From Paenibacillus dendrobii (GTDB lineage: Bacteria; Bacillota; Bacilli; Paenibacillales; Paenibacillaceae): a stretch of 64,000 bases of DNA. The stretch lies in contig NZ_WUBI01000001.1 of assembly GCF_009807035.1 (NCBI RefSeq), positions 1,984,001-2,048,000 on the forward strand, in the 5' to 3' direction. The stretch's first letter is position 1. Each line of letters begins with the position of its first letter. The position numbers and the translations under genes were made by a program. The notes under the pieces were generated by a model, which was not told the DNA's origin, did not search any database, and saw nothing but the letters and a program-made list of their open reading frames with translations. Below are positions 8,383-17,880 of this stretch, piece after piece.

Positions 8383-11187
8383 CTATTCCGGCAAACTCAA
8401 GCTGATCGTTTTAATTTCTGCCGGGCGTATCTCCATGGCCTCGAGGCCCGTTATCTCCAGCGGTTCCTCCAAAATGTGACTCTCCCTTGCTTCCTGGAAC
8501 CTGAAATCCGGATTCACCGTCAAATAACGCGGGCTTGAGGCCGTATTGTACCACCTTGCAATGATGCTGCCGGTCTCACGGGACATTTTCAGCGCAGAGA
8601 ACATCAGATCTTCCCCTTTCCAGGCCAGGAAGGAATGAACCGCAGGAAGGCTTCCGTCATGAAGGCCCGTCTGCTGTACCGACCAAGGTACCTGAAACTG
8701 CATGGCCATGATCATTGAATCTGATTCACTTGTCCGGGTTTGATCCTCCCTTGGTACGGATGGGCCGAATGGGATAATCTCAAGCCGGGTCGTGTGCTTC
8801 CCGGGACACTGTGCTCCGGGCGTCGGGAAGTAACCCCAATCCCCCATTTCCCCAACTGATCTGAGAAGGGTGACGGCAATGACAGCCGTATCCTGGTGTA
8901 GGATTTCGTACTCCGGCAGGCCCTGGTTGGCAATGGTCAGGCCCTGTTCCCCGTTACCGATCGAGACAAACGCCTGCTGATGATGGCAGTTGCTCGGATT
9001 CCGCCATTCCGCAGCCGGTGCATTGTTTCGCTCCGCCGCTTCAAAAATGGAGTCCGCCTTGTGAGTATCGGAGTTTATTCCCGTCTCGAAGAGCATTCGC
9101 AGCCGATGATCCTCCGCTTCGTTGAAGAAGGTCGACTCCACCCGCAGCCCCCTTCCGCCACGGTCCAGCGTAATCCGGGTATGAATCTGAAAATCCATGA
9201 GCGACGTAGAACGGCTTGTGGTTCTGCCCGTAAACCAAACCAGCTCTTTCTGTTCCTGAACAAGCCTATGATCCGCGGATTTCGGAATGCGCAGGGTATG
9301 TATCATCTCAAATGAAGCCTGAAACGGCTCATCCTCTACCAGACGAATCAAAGCCGTGCTATTTCTTGTCGTTATGGGCACATCGCCTTCCGGCTGCCTG
9401 TACATATACTCGTTGCCGATGTCGCCGGTATCCTCGTAGATGCACAAATCTCCATAGATGTTCCCCGTCGCTTTATCCTTCAGAGTCAGGGAGCCGTTCG
9501 GCTCAATCGTGACCGCCAAATACTCATTTTCCATGCTGCGTTCGCTGGTAACCAGCGAATTCCGACACGTCAACTGCGCAGCCGAATGGCCGGTCCGATC
9601 CTTGATCTTCATTCGGCTTTTCTGCTGTTTTCCGAGCATAAGCGCATACGTTTTATGCCCTAATGCAGGCACGCGTTCAGCTTCGAACCGTATCTGAATG
9701 CGCCTCGCAAAATACGGTTGGCGGAAGCGGTCATCCGGAAGCTCGTATCCGAATGCGATGCCCTGATCCTCCCAGCTAAAAGGAATTTCCTGTCCCTCCG
9801 GGCCCACGAGATGCAGATCTTCCAGCGGCAGCGATTTCAGTGTTTGCTTCATCTCCGAGAAACCCAACCCGCTGCCAAAATGAATCCTCTTCAGCTCCAA
9901 CTCGGTAGTCACTACGCCTGATCGCAGCCAACCGGTGGTATTAAATACGATAAACGGAACAACACTCGCCGAATCCTGGAATTCATCTCCGTACAGGCTG
10001 GTGTCGATCTCTCCGGCGATCACCGTCAAACTCTCTCCTGCTACTGCTTCGGCCACATGCCTGCTTTTCGCAAACCTCGTCACCATTTCTTCATGCACCT
10101 CATCTACGCTGCAGCCGCAAATGCTGTCATGCGGATGGTTTTGCATCAGCGTTTTCCAGGCGTATTCCAGCAGATGATGAGGATATGGCGCTTTGCCGGT
10201 TAGATGGGCGAATGCGGCAAGCGGCTCGGCTACCTTCTCCAGCATCGTCTGGCCTTGGCTGTTCATCTGCTTCAAATAGATCCGGGAGGAAGCCGTGTTC
10301 ACCAGCGTAGACCAGCCGTCCGTATGCTGGCTGCGGAGCTCGCCGCGTACCACGGACAGAAAATCCGGTGCGGCGGAAGATACCGCTTCGATATAATCCG
10401 TAAAATTGGAATGGATAAACCGATGCTCCGGATACAGGCGCTGTGCCGTCTTGATGGCTTCTGCCACATCCAGCTGCACCGGCTGGTGATCACAGCCGTT
10501 CATCATCAGCAAGTGCGGCGTGGATGCATACGCCGCCGCATCCTTCAGCTTCTGTTCCCAGTAGCTCAGCGCTGCCTCCGGTTCCACCGGAATTTCGTTG
10601 CCGTTGCTGTACCAGTTCGCAAACAGGATTCCCAGAACACGCGAACCATCGGGCGCTTCCCAGATCATTTCGGAATAAGGAGACTCATAGGCGGCCGTTT
10701 CGCTGACTTCATTGTTGAAGCCGGTCGGCTTCACGCCGCGTCCGAACACCGCATTGCCGATGCCTGCCTGCTGCAGCAGCTGCGGTGCCTGCCCCATATT
10801 GCCGAAGGAATCGGGGAAATACCCCGTTTGACTCACGCCGCCGTACCGGGCAGCATCCTGATGCCCATACAACAGATTCCGTACATTGGCTTCGCTGCTG
10901 GTCAGAAATTCATCCTGCAATATATACCAGGGTCCGATATGTATTCGGCCTTCCCGGACGTACTGCTCAAGCAGCGCCCTGTTTTCCGGACGAATTTGCA
11001 AATAGTCCTCCAACATGATCGTTTGCCCGTCCAGATGAAAGCTTTTGAAATCCGGATCTTCCTGCAGCACTTCGAGCAAATGATCCATCAGCTTGATCAG
11101 CCGCACATGATGCTTTTCGTAAGGCAGATACCATTCCCGGTCCCAATGCGTATGTGAAATGATATGTACGGTCTTTGATTGTGTCAA
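8383..11187 (-). CDS. GH38 alpha-mannosidase
   Basis: This roughly 934-residue cytoplasmic enzyme should remove alpha-linked mannose. Family 38 signatures are clear: HIISHTHWDREWYLPYEKHH near the N terminus (zinc His and Asp), QTGYFPDSFGNMGQ (nucleophile Asp in PDSFG, about residue 130) and the NHPHDSICGCSVDEVHEEM zinc-site motif (about 345-365). No ATG start is available. I prefer TTG at 11187, which has GGAG nine bases upstream, over TTG at 11202. It is the last gene of the operon beginning at 24215, so the dual importer probably feeds mannosides. Hydrolysis of a different alpha-glycoside cannot be excluded. Confidence 0.93.
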   Translation of the reverse strand: MTQSKTVHIISHTHWDREWYLPYEKHHVRLIKLMDHLLEVLQEDPDFKSFHLDGQTIMLEDYLQIRPENRALLEQYVREGRIHIGPWYILQDEFLTSSEANVRNLLYGHQDAARYGGVSQTGYFPDSFGNMGQAPQLLQQAGIGNAVFGRGVKPTGFNNEVSETAAYESPYSEMIWEAPDGSRVLGILFANWYSNGNEIPVEPEAALSYWEQKLKDAAAYASTPHLLMMNGCDHQPVQLDVAEAIKTAQRLYPEHRFIHSNFTDYIEAVSSAAPDFLSVVRGELRSQHTDGWSTLVNTASSRIYLKQMNSQGQTMLEKVAEPLAAFAHLTGKAPYPHHLLEYAWKTLMQNHPHDSICGCSVDEVHEEMVTRFAKSRHVAEAVAGESLTVIAGEIDTSLYGDEFQDSASVVPFIVFNTTGWLRSGVVTTELELKRIHFGSGLGFSEMKQTLKSLPLEDLHLVGPEGQEIPFSWEDQGIAFGYELPDDRFRQPYFARRIQIRFEAERVPALGHKTYALMLGKQQKSRMKIKDRTGHSAAQLTCRNSLVTSERSMENEYLAVTIEPNGSLTLKDKATGNIYGDLCIYEDTGDIGNEYMYRQPEGDVPITTRNSTALIRLVEDEPFQASFEMIHTLRIPKSADHRLVQEQKELVWFTGRTTSRSTSLMDFQIHTRITLDRGGRGLRVESTFFNEAEDHRLRMLFETGINSDTHKADSIFEAAERNNAPAAEWRNPSNCHHQQAFVSIGNGEQGLTIANQGLPEYEILHQDTAVIAVTLLRSVGEMGDWGYFPTPGAQCPGKHTTRLEIIPFGPSVPREDQTRTSESDSMIMAMQFQVPWSVQQTGLHDGSLPAVHSFLAWKGEDLMFSALKMSRETGSIIARWYNTASSPRYLTVNPDFRFQEARESHILEEPLEITGLEAMEIRPAEIKTISLSLPE

Positions 11188-11309
11188 TATTCTGCACTCC
11201 AATCTTACCGGGTATTTTGTCCTGCGCTGCCGGAAGACCCTTCATAGCCTCTTCGATCTCTGCAATCAGGGTCTCTTGCAGCATGGGTAATCGTCCAGAA
11301 ACTCAGACA

Positions 11310-12263
11310 TTATCCGACGATTCCCGTTCTTTCCACGCTCTCCACAAAGTATCGCTGCACGAACAAGTACAGAATGATTAAAGGTGCCGTCAGCAGCAGC
11401 ACACCCGTGTTTAGAAGCATGGACTGGTAGACGAGATCCGGTTCCTTGCCGAGCGCCGAGCCCATATCCATCAGCTGCGTGGACAATACTTTGACCTTGC
11501 TCAGGAACAACGATACGTAGTAACTGTCATTCCATTGCCACACGAACGAGAATAGCAGCACCGTAACGATGGCCGGGACTGCATTGGGCAGCATGATCCG
11601 ATAAAAGGTTTTCAACACGCCCGCACCGTCCACGAATGCCGACTCCTCGATCTCTTTCGGTATGCCGCGAAAAAACTGCCTGAAGATATAGATATACAAA
11701 CCGTTTTTCAGTCCCATTGCGGTAGCCGAAGAGATCAGGAACGGCCAGAAAGTGTCGATGAGGTTCAGACTCGATTTGCCGGTCAGCAGCTTGATGGCGC
11801 CGAACAAATCGAAATACCGGTACGTGAGATACAGCGGAATCATAATCGTCTGCGGCGGCACCACAATCGTGAAGATGACTAATCCGAACAGCAGGCCGCT
11901 GCCCTTAAACTTCAGCCTCGCAAATGCATAAGCGGCAAGGGCGCACGAGGCGAGCTGGATGATCGTCGTTCCGGCCGAGATCAGAAAGGTATTTAGGAGC
12001 GCCGAAAAATAATGAGTGGCTTCCATCGCGATTTTGATGTTGTCCAGCGTGAAGTGCCGGGGAATCCACAGCACCGTCGGATCATAAATATCGACCTTGC
12101 TGCGGAATGCTACGGACAGGCGCAGAAACAGCGGGAATAATATGATGAAGCAGAATCCCGCGATCAGGACGGTGCGCACGAGAATCCACAGCCATAGTTT
12201 GGATTTTTCCAGCGGGTTGAAGCGGTACTGGATGATATCCGCGTATGCGGCAGGCGATTTCAT
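11310..12263 (-). CDS. Carbohydrate ABC transporter permease (MalG type), second pair
   Basis: This 317-residue permease has six or so membrane segments and an EAA loop (EESAFVDGAGVLKTFYRIMLP, about residue 205). The ATG follows GAGGAGGAAAAGG. It pairs with the permease gene 17 bases upstream (12281-13174). Together with the pair at 17881-19752 this gives four permeases in one operon, so either two complete importers or one importer with alternative channels is encoded. Confidence 0.92.
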   Translation of the reverse strand: MKSPAAYADIIQYRFNPLEKSKLWLWILVRTVLIAGFCFIILFPLFLRLSVAFRSKVDIYDPTVLWIPRHFTLDNIKIAMEATHYFSALLNTFLISAGTTIIQLASCALAAYAFARLKFKGSGLLFGLVIFTIVVPPQTIMIPLYLTYRYFDLFGAIKLLTGKSSLNLIDTFWPFLISSATAMGLKNGLYIYIFRQFFRGIPKEIEESAFVDGAGVLKTFYRIMLPNAVPAIVTVLLFSFVWQWNDSYYVSLFLSKVKVLSTQLMDMGSALGKEPDLVYQSMLLNTGVLLLTAPLIILYLFVQRYFVESVERTGIVG

Positions 12264-12280
12264 AGCCTTTTCCTCCTCTA

Positions 12281-13174
12281 TCAGTCGTAGTAGAATACCT
12301 TCCTGGAAATGATGGCCGTTGAAATGCCCAAGATCGCGGTCACGACTGCAAAATATACCCAGGACATCGCCGCGCTTTGGCCAAACTCGAACGATTTGAA
12401 TGCTGTCTCGGAAATCAGGGAGTTGATCGAATTACGGCTGAAGGAATCGATGATCGAATAAACTACATTCGTTAAGATCAGCGGCGTCATCATCGGAAAG
12501 GTGACTTTCCAGAAGATCTCGTAGCCCGTCGCTCCTTCAATCCGGGAAGCCTCATACAGAGCAGGCGATATCGACTGCAGACCGGCCAGGAAAATCAGGA
12601 TCTGCACGCCCGAGGAGCTGATGATCTCATAAATCCGGTCAACCGCTCCCGTAATGTAGTCGACGAATACCGGCGCTAGGCCCGACTCGGTCAGCATTTT
12701 CTTCAGCTCGAAGCTTTGCAGCAGCCCGCCGCTGCCTTCGCTACCGCCGGACATGGTCGAACCGCCGACAAAGCTGCTGATATCCAAATTCGCGATCGCG
12801 GCTGATGCCAGAATCACCGGCAGGAAAAAGATGGCCCTCGCGAGCGCCCGGCCCCGGAATTTCTGGTTCAGCAGTACCGCCGCAAACAAACTGAATATAA
12901 TAATGATCGGCACGTTCACTACCATGCCCGTAACCGACTCCGTCAGCTTACGCGGATAATCCGGATTGGTCGTAAACAGATTGCTGTAGTTGGACCAGCC
13001 TTTATAATCGACGGCAAAACCGCCTTCAACCAGGTGAATCGAACTTAAGCTGAAACGAAACGACTGGATGAGCGGCAGCAGGAACAGGATGACGAGTCCC
13101 AAAATCAGCGGCGTGACGAACAGAACGCCGTACCATTGCTTTTTCTGGGACAAAGTGAGTGGTTTTCTGAACAT
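12281..13174 (-). CDS. Sugar ABC transporter permease (UgpA type), second pair
   Basis: This roughly 297-residue permease carries the EAA loop YEASRIEGATGYEIFWKVTFP (about residue 205). A Gly/Ser-rich insertion (FVGGSTMSGGSEGSGGL) lies in an extracellular loop near residues 137-153, longer than in typical MalF-like partners. I chose the ATG at 13174, preceded by AGGCGG; a GTG at 13183 overlaps the DUF5696 stop by 8 bases. Either way it is tightly coupled to the DUF5696 gene upstream. Confidence 0.9.
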   Translation of the reverse strand: MFRKPLTLSQKKQWYGVLFVTPLILGLVILFLLPLIQSFRFSLSSIHLVEGGFAVDYKGWSNYSNLFTTNPDYPRKLTESVTGMVVNVPIIIIFSLFAAVLLNQKFRGRALARAIFFLPVILASAAIANLDISSFVGGSTMSGGSEGSGGLLQSFELKKMLTESGLAPVFVDYITGAVDRIYEIISSSGVQILIFLAGLQSISPALYEASRIEGATGYEIFWKVTFPMMTPLILTNVVYSIIDSFSRNSINSLISETAFKSFEFGQSAAMSWVYFAVVTAILGISTAIISRKVFYYD

Positions 13175-13175
13175 G

Positions 13176-15782
13176 TTATTCACCGCCTACGTGATAGCTC
13201 TGCGGCTGAAGCTGCAGGCCGTCCACGGCTACCGCCGTTTGATTGTAATTAATCGTGATGCTTAGTCCGTTTTGATACGTTGTTCGGACCACGCCTGGAG
13301 CAAGCTCCTTATGGGCCGTGATGACTTGATTCCGGACTTGGGTCAAAATCGGATTGGCCTCCCGGTACAACTTCACGGCTTCATCCAACCCATCCCGGTA
13401 ATTTAACGCGTACAACCCGTTATAATCCGTATCCTTCACTTTGGATGCATCGCTGGCGAACCATTGATAGTACACGGCAGAACCTGTTTCCAGCGATTTC
13501 AGCATGGACGCGCGCGGACTCTGCAGCTCGTTCATATTGTAGGGGGCCCCGGCAATATCCGCGTAACCGTGAAGAACAATCTGGTAAAAGGGTATTTCTT
13601 CATCAATAATATTCAGCCGGCTGCTGCGTTCCGGAGCATTCACAACCAGACCCGCATAGGGCAGGCTGTATGCATTGCCTCCGTCAATCATCAGCGGACC
13701 GGTTTTGTCCTTCAGAAGCATCAGTTCTTGGACCGAAGCCGCAAGGGAATCCTGCCTGCTCACCGGATGGCCCGGATCGAAATCGGAATTGACTTCCTTG
13801 CCGAGATCGCGCAGGGAAAGGCCGGCAACACCGAGCTTCGTGTAATCCTTCAGAAAGCCGTCGACCTGCTTCGGCAGCTGGCGCGGCGACAGAACGTAAT
13901 GCGAGAATTTAGCCGTATCCTTCGCATACGTCACGGGATTGTATTGGTATACTTCCGCTTTGCTGCGGTCGAGCAGAGTCGCAGCCCCCGCGGAGTTTTT
14001 ATATTTCTCCAGAAAAGCGGCATCGGGGTAGAACCCGTATCCGTTCTGCTTCAAGTAGTCGGCCAAATGAAGAAATCCTTTTTGGCCTCCGAGAACACCG
14101 GCAATCGCCACATCATCAGGGGAGGAATGGCGAATGCCGCCGTTAAACCAACCCGTCAACCTCAGATCGATAGCTTGGATTCCGGCATCCTTCAGCTTGC
14201 CCACGATCATTTCCGCTTCACCGAAGGTCGTCAAAGCCTCCGCCCTTTGATAAGGAATGCCGAGTAGCGATTTCTGCTTGCGGAAGGCACCTGCGAGCTC
14301 CAGTATGAACGGGGCGTCCTTTGACGCCGTCAGCGGTTTCAGCTTGTATTTGTCCGCCAGATAACTCCGGTAGGCGGCGGCCATCCCGCTATAATCCGCG
14401 GCATCGCCTGACAGAAACGCGTAGCGGACCTGCAAATCGCCCTGATATTTTCCCGTTTGGAACATGGGCACGGCGCTGCTCTTCGTTCCCGACGACAAGG
14501 TGTAGTAATCCATCGCCGTCACCTGGAATTTGCTGCTGACCGTATTGTAGGAATCGTTGCGACCGCTCACATCAGCTGAAATGCTTGCCCCCGCATCCCC
14601 GTCTTCGATGATGCCGATCATGGCGTGGTCGCCCTGCTTCAGTCCGAATACCGGCAGGCGGGTGGTCTCGTTCGTTTGGATTCTCTCTTTCACGTCGAAG
14701 GTGCCGTCATTGCCGTAAACCGGAAGATTGTAGCCTTCCGCGTCCAGCTTTTTATTGTTCAGATGTATCAGCGCCCCGGAACCGTCGGGAACAAATAGGT
14801 ATCCCTTCTTGCCCGCATCTGCCGCCCCGAAAAACTTCAGCACCTGCAGGGATGCGATGGGATAAGCTTTGGTCGCTTTCAGTTCTTTGGCCGGAACGGA
14901 AACGACAAGATTGCCGCCATCAAGGGCGTACACGATTGGGATTGTGAATTCCGCTTCTTCCGAAGCCACGGTTTCTCCCGCCCCGTTCTCCTTATTGTCC
15001 TGCGCAGCGTCCGCTGCCGTATAACCTGCAGTCTCGAGCACGGCCGAGAGCTCCTCCGCTACATAATCCTGCAGTTTCCGAACCTCGTACACCTGCTTTT
15101 GCTCATCCAGGCGGAATTTGTACTTCACGTCATCGCGCTGATCCGCATCCTTGAGATGTTCAAGGATTTCTTTTTCAAAACGTTCTTTGCTGATCGCCTT
15201 GGGGATGTTGGCAAAGGACTGCGCCACGTTGCCCATCCGGTAATCCACTCGGATTCCATGATCCGCGGAAGAGATTTCAAACTGCTTTTTGGCCACGCTG
15301 TCGTCGTAGCTGTTAAAGGCATTGACCTGCCCTTTGTCGTTATAGTAGGTAAGCAGCACCTGCGCGGACAACTCCGATTGGTAAAGGGGAGATGCCAGCG
15401 GATCATCACCGCGCCCCGCCGGATTGGAAAACCAAATATATCCGTTTTGTTTCTCCTGCACGGCAATTTCCGCGGTTTCCTTGTTCACGTACAACCTGAG
15501 CTGATCATTCTCCGCAGCCATGTCCATTGCTTCCAGCGCGGCGAGCTCTTGCGGGGCATTCGCGGTCACCTGATTCCGATTTGCCTCTGATACTGCCGTC
15601 ACCGTGTGTACCGGAGTTTGATCTGTCCCTGCCTCCTGGCTTACTGGCGCCGTTTCCATGGCTGGAGCTTCGGATGCTGCCGCCTCCCTGCCCTGTAATC
15701 CGCCAAGGCCTGATTCCAGAATCGCTGCTGTCAGGAGCAGTGCGCACAGGATGCCTGCGGCTTGTTTTTTGCGTATGCCCAC
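13176..15782 (-). CDS. DUF5696-family exported protein
   Basis: This is an 868-residue protein of a family I recognise as DUF5696, usually found beside Paenibacillus sugar importers. An N-terminal hydrophobic segment (residues 8-28, KKQAAGILCALLLTAAI) should export or anchor it. An Ala/Thr-rich stretch follows, then a domain with aromatic-rich beta strands and a possible TIM-barrel-like C-terminal half (about 490-800: PFILELAGAF, GIQAIDLRLTGWFNGGI, GYGFYPDAAFLEKY). The barrel suggests a glycoside hydrolase or binding role, but no catalytic residues can be assigned. The start is GTG after AAGGAGGGATGGGAC. The function is unknown. Confidence 0.8.
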   Translation of the reverse strand: MGIRKKQAAGILCALLLTAAILESGLGGLQGREAAASEAPAMETAPVSQEAGTDQTPVHTVTAVSEANRNQVTANAPQELAALEAMDMAAENDQLRLYVNKETAEIAVQEKQNGYIWFSNPAGRGDDPLASPLYQSELSAQVLLTYYNDKGQVNAFNSYDDSVAKKQFEISSADHGIRVDYRMGNVAQSFANIPKAISKERFEKEILEHLKDADQRDDVKYKFRLDEQKQVYEVRKLQDYVAEELSAVLETAGYTAADAAQDNKENGAGETVASEEAEFTIPIVYALDGGNLVVSVPAKELKATKAYPIASLQVLKFFGAADAGKKGYLFVPDGSGALIHLNNKKLDAEGYNLPVYGNDGTFDVKERIQTNETTRLPVFGLKQGDHAMIGIIEDGDAGASISADVSGRNDSYNTVSSKFQVTAMDYYTLSSGTKSSAVPMFQTGKYQGDLQVRYAFLSGDAADYSGMAAAYRSYLADKYKLKPLTASKDAPFILELAGAFRKQKSLLGIPYQRAEALTTFGEAEMIVGKLKDAGIQAIDLRLTGWFNGGIRHSSPDDVAIAGVLGGQKGFLHLADYLKQNGYGFYPDAAFLEKYKNSAGAATLLDRSKAEVYQYNPVTYAKDTAKFSHYVLSPRQLPKQVDGFLKDYTKLGVAGLSLRDLGKEVNSDFDPGHPVSRQDSLAASVQELMLLKDKTGPLMIDGGNAYSLPYAGLVVNAPERSSRLNIIDEEIPFYQIVLHGYADIAGAPYNMNELQSPRASMLKSLETGSAVYYQWFASDASKVKDTDYNGLYALNYRDGLDEAVKLYREANPILTQVRNQVITAHKELAPGVVRTTYQNGLSITINYNQTAVAVDGLQLQPQSYHVGGE

Positions 15783-15804
15783 GTCCCATCCCTCCTTTTG
15801 GCGT

Positions 15805-17871
15805 CTACATCCGGAATGAAATTTCTTTATAGATGGAGCTGACGAAATTGATCATTTGCTGAAGCATGCTGAAGAACAATACACCCAAGAAAATGATGAT
15901 GCCCATCACGACCAGCGTCAGCAGCATCGTCACGATGGTTTTTCCGGCCGAATATTGATGAACGGTCATCGTCCCGGTAAACAGAAGCCAGACGAACCAT
16001 ATCAGCGCGACCGTGTTCAGAAGGTAGTAAAACGAGCTCTCATCCGCCGTGATCACGTTGCTGTACAGCACCTGAGGAAAATAGATCAGCACCAGCGGCA
16101 GCAGGGAATATGCCGTTGCAATGATAATTTCGGTAAACTTACCTTCTCCGTCCATCAAGGTTGTGAGCGACCAGTTGGCGATGCACCACAAGAGGAAAGG
16201 AAGCACGATGAATTTGAGTTCATCCAGGCTGTTCAGCTGCTCCGGATCGTTGAAATTAATGACAAATCCGTTGAACTGGCGTTTGACGATCATGGCGATC
16301 ACAAGCAGCGCCACGATGATGAATGCCACGCTCAGCCTTCCCTTGCGTTCGTACTTCATTTCCCAGAAGCCGTTAAAAGGATGGAGTATCGTATACAACG
16401 GATTTCGGACAATGCCGAACTCCTGGTAGAATTGCCCTTTGGTCTTGCGGCCCGCGAGCTTGACGCCTGCCACGATGACGGCAACCGCCAGGACGATGAC
16501 CAGCACGATCAAGCCGAAGTGGTCGAATACCACTTCCTTCCGGTAGCGCTTGAAGGCTTCCGAGTAATACTCGCGGCTGTTGCCCAACTTGAAGTACGTC
16601 ATAGCTTCCCGGTTATCCCCCTGCTTCAGAAGGGATTTGCCAATGCCGATATAAGCAACGTCAAAATTGGCATTGAGCTGAAGTACCTTTTCCCAGTCGG
16701 CCGTTGAACGCTCTGTCTGTCCTTCGTTAAGCGCGGCCACCGCACTGCGTATCAGGCTGCCGTAGGTTGTCGGCGCAAACACCGAAAGGCGGTTGTTATC
16801 CTTGTCGAGCACAAGCATCCGGTCGCCCAGCATCTCGATCGCCGACGGCGTGCGGAAATTCTCCTGCTGGCTCCCCAGGCCGCCGAACTCATATAACAGG
16901 TTCCCGTCCTTGTCATAGGTGAAGATGCGCCCGCGCTTCGAATCCAGGCCGCTGTACATCCCGCCTTGATCCGGAATAACGTCGATAAATATGGAGCTGC
17001 CCGTCACGCTCCCGCCTTCCAGATTGCCCACATCCCCTTTGGGCGGAAAATATCCCTTGCTGCGAAGAATATCCGTACCGGATGGATTGAGATGTTTCAA
17101 GGGCTGATCGGAATCTTCCTCCGAGGTGGAGGTATAAATAAAGCCGTTCTCATCCACATCCAGATTGTTGAACTCGATCGGGATGAACTGCTGCATCTGG
17201 TCACGCTGGGCTTTGGTCGATATCCGCTTCCAGAACAAATCCACTGGACTGAACTTGACGCGGTTCGTGCCGATGAAACCATTGAAGACGCCATCCGAAT
17301 CAAACTCCATGATGCCTTCATAGCTCCCTTGGCTGATGACATACAGCCTTTTGGCTTTATCCACCGCCAGCTTGACCGGAGAATACTGAAAGCCTTCCCG
17401 CAGCAGCGTTGATTTCGGTTCGTTCATGATCCGGATCAGCTTTCCGTTTGCATCCAGCTCGACGATCCGCCGGTTACCGGTATCCGCGACGTATATATGG
17501 CGCTCGGAATCCACGAAAATGCCCTGCGGCTGATTCAGACTGTCCTCTTTCCCGTCATGCTCGAAACCTGCAATGACCTTCTCCACCTGCATATCCCCGC
17601 TGAGGATGACAATCCGGCTGTTGCCAGTGTCGGCAACGTACAACCGGCCGTCAGGACCGGCGTACATATCCTGGGGAGAAGATAAAGGCCCTGCGCTCCA
17701 GTCGTTTCCGTATACCACCTGCTCGAGCGCATAAGGAGCCGGTGCCGGAACCGGAGTTCCCCAGTAAGAGTAGTTGTAAGAGGTATCGTCCGCCGATACC
17801 TGCGCCGCGCCGGTTCCGGAAGCCAGAAGCAGCACGATCATGAACAATGCGAACCTTCTCTTCATCTGCAT
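15805..17871 (-). CDS. NHL-repeat, TPR and Yip1-type membrane protein
   Basis: This 688-residue protein has a signal peptide (cleavage near residue 25), an NHL beta-propeller (about 55-375: YVADTGNSRIVILSG, IYVADTGNRRIVELDANG, MLVLDKDNNRLSVFAPTTYG), a short TPR-like helix pair (about 380-440), one membrane segment near 455-475, and a C-terminal Yip1-like bundle with about five membrane segments. The propeller should be outside the cell, tethered to a polytopic membrane domain. It sits between the permease pairs of the operon. A role in sensing, scaffolding or gating for the importers is inference only. A second ATG six bases downstream has better spacing to the GGGGGG site. Confidence 0.75.
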   Translation of the reverse strand: MQMKRRFALFMIVLLLASGTGAAQVSADDTSYNYSYWGTPVPAPAPYALEQVVYGNDWSAGPLSSPQDMYAGPDGRLYVADTGNSRIVILSGDMQVEKVIAGFEHDGKEDSLNQPQGIFVDSERHIYVADTGNRRIVELDANGKLIRIMNEPKSTLLREGFQYSPVKLAVDKAKRLYVISQGSYEGIMEFDSDGVFNGFIGTNRVKFSPVDLFWKRISTKAQRDQMQQFIPIEFNNLDVDENGFIYTSTSEEDSDQPLKHLNPSGTDILRSKGYFPPKGDVGNLEGGSVTGSSIFIDVIPDQGGMYSGLDSKRGRIFTYDKDGNLLYEFGGLGSQQENFRTPSAIEMLGDRMLVLDKDNNRLSVFAPTTYGSLIRSAVAALNEGQTERSTADWEKVLQLNANFDVAYIGIGKSLLKQGDNREAMTYFKLGNSREYYSEAFKRYRKEVVFDHFGLIVLVIVLAVAVIVAGVKLAGRKTKGQFYQEFGIVRNPLYTILHPFNGFWEMKYERKGRLSVAFIIVALLVIAMIVKRQFNGFVINFNDPEQLNSLDELKFIVLPFLLWCIANWSLTTLMDGEGKFTEIIIATAYSLLPLVLIYFPQVLYSNVITADESSFYYLLNTVALIWFVWLLFTGTMTVHQYSAGKTIVTMLLTLVVMGIIIFLGVLFFSMLQQMINFVSSIYKEISFRM

Positions 17872-17880
17872 GCCCCCCTG

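Noticed and set aside
10204..11157. Long plus-strand reading frame of 317 codons opposite the GH38 gene
   Set aside because: The opposite strand encodes clear GH38 motifs; the plus frame has biased Arg/His/Gln/Ile composition typical of an antisense shadow and no ribosome site.
11203..11284. Minus-strand frame starting MLQETLIAEIEEAMKGLPAA just before the mannosidase gene
   Set aside because: It is short, runs into the mannosidase gene out of phase and lacks a ribosome site. A leader peptide or frameshift is possible but not supported.
13464..14267. Plus-strand frame of 267 codons opposite the DUF5696 gene
   Set aside because: No recognisable motif and antisense-like composition; the minus-strand gene explains the coding signal.
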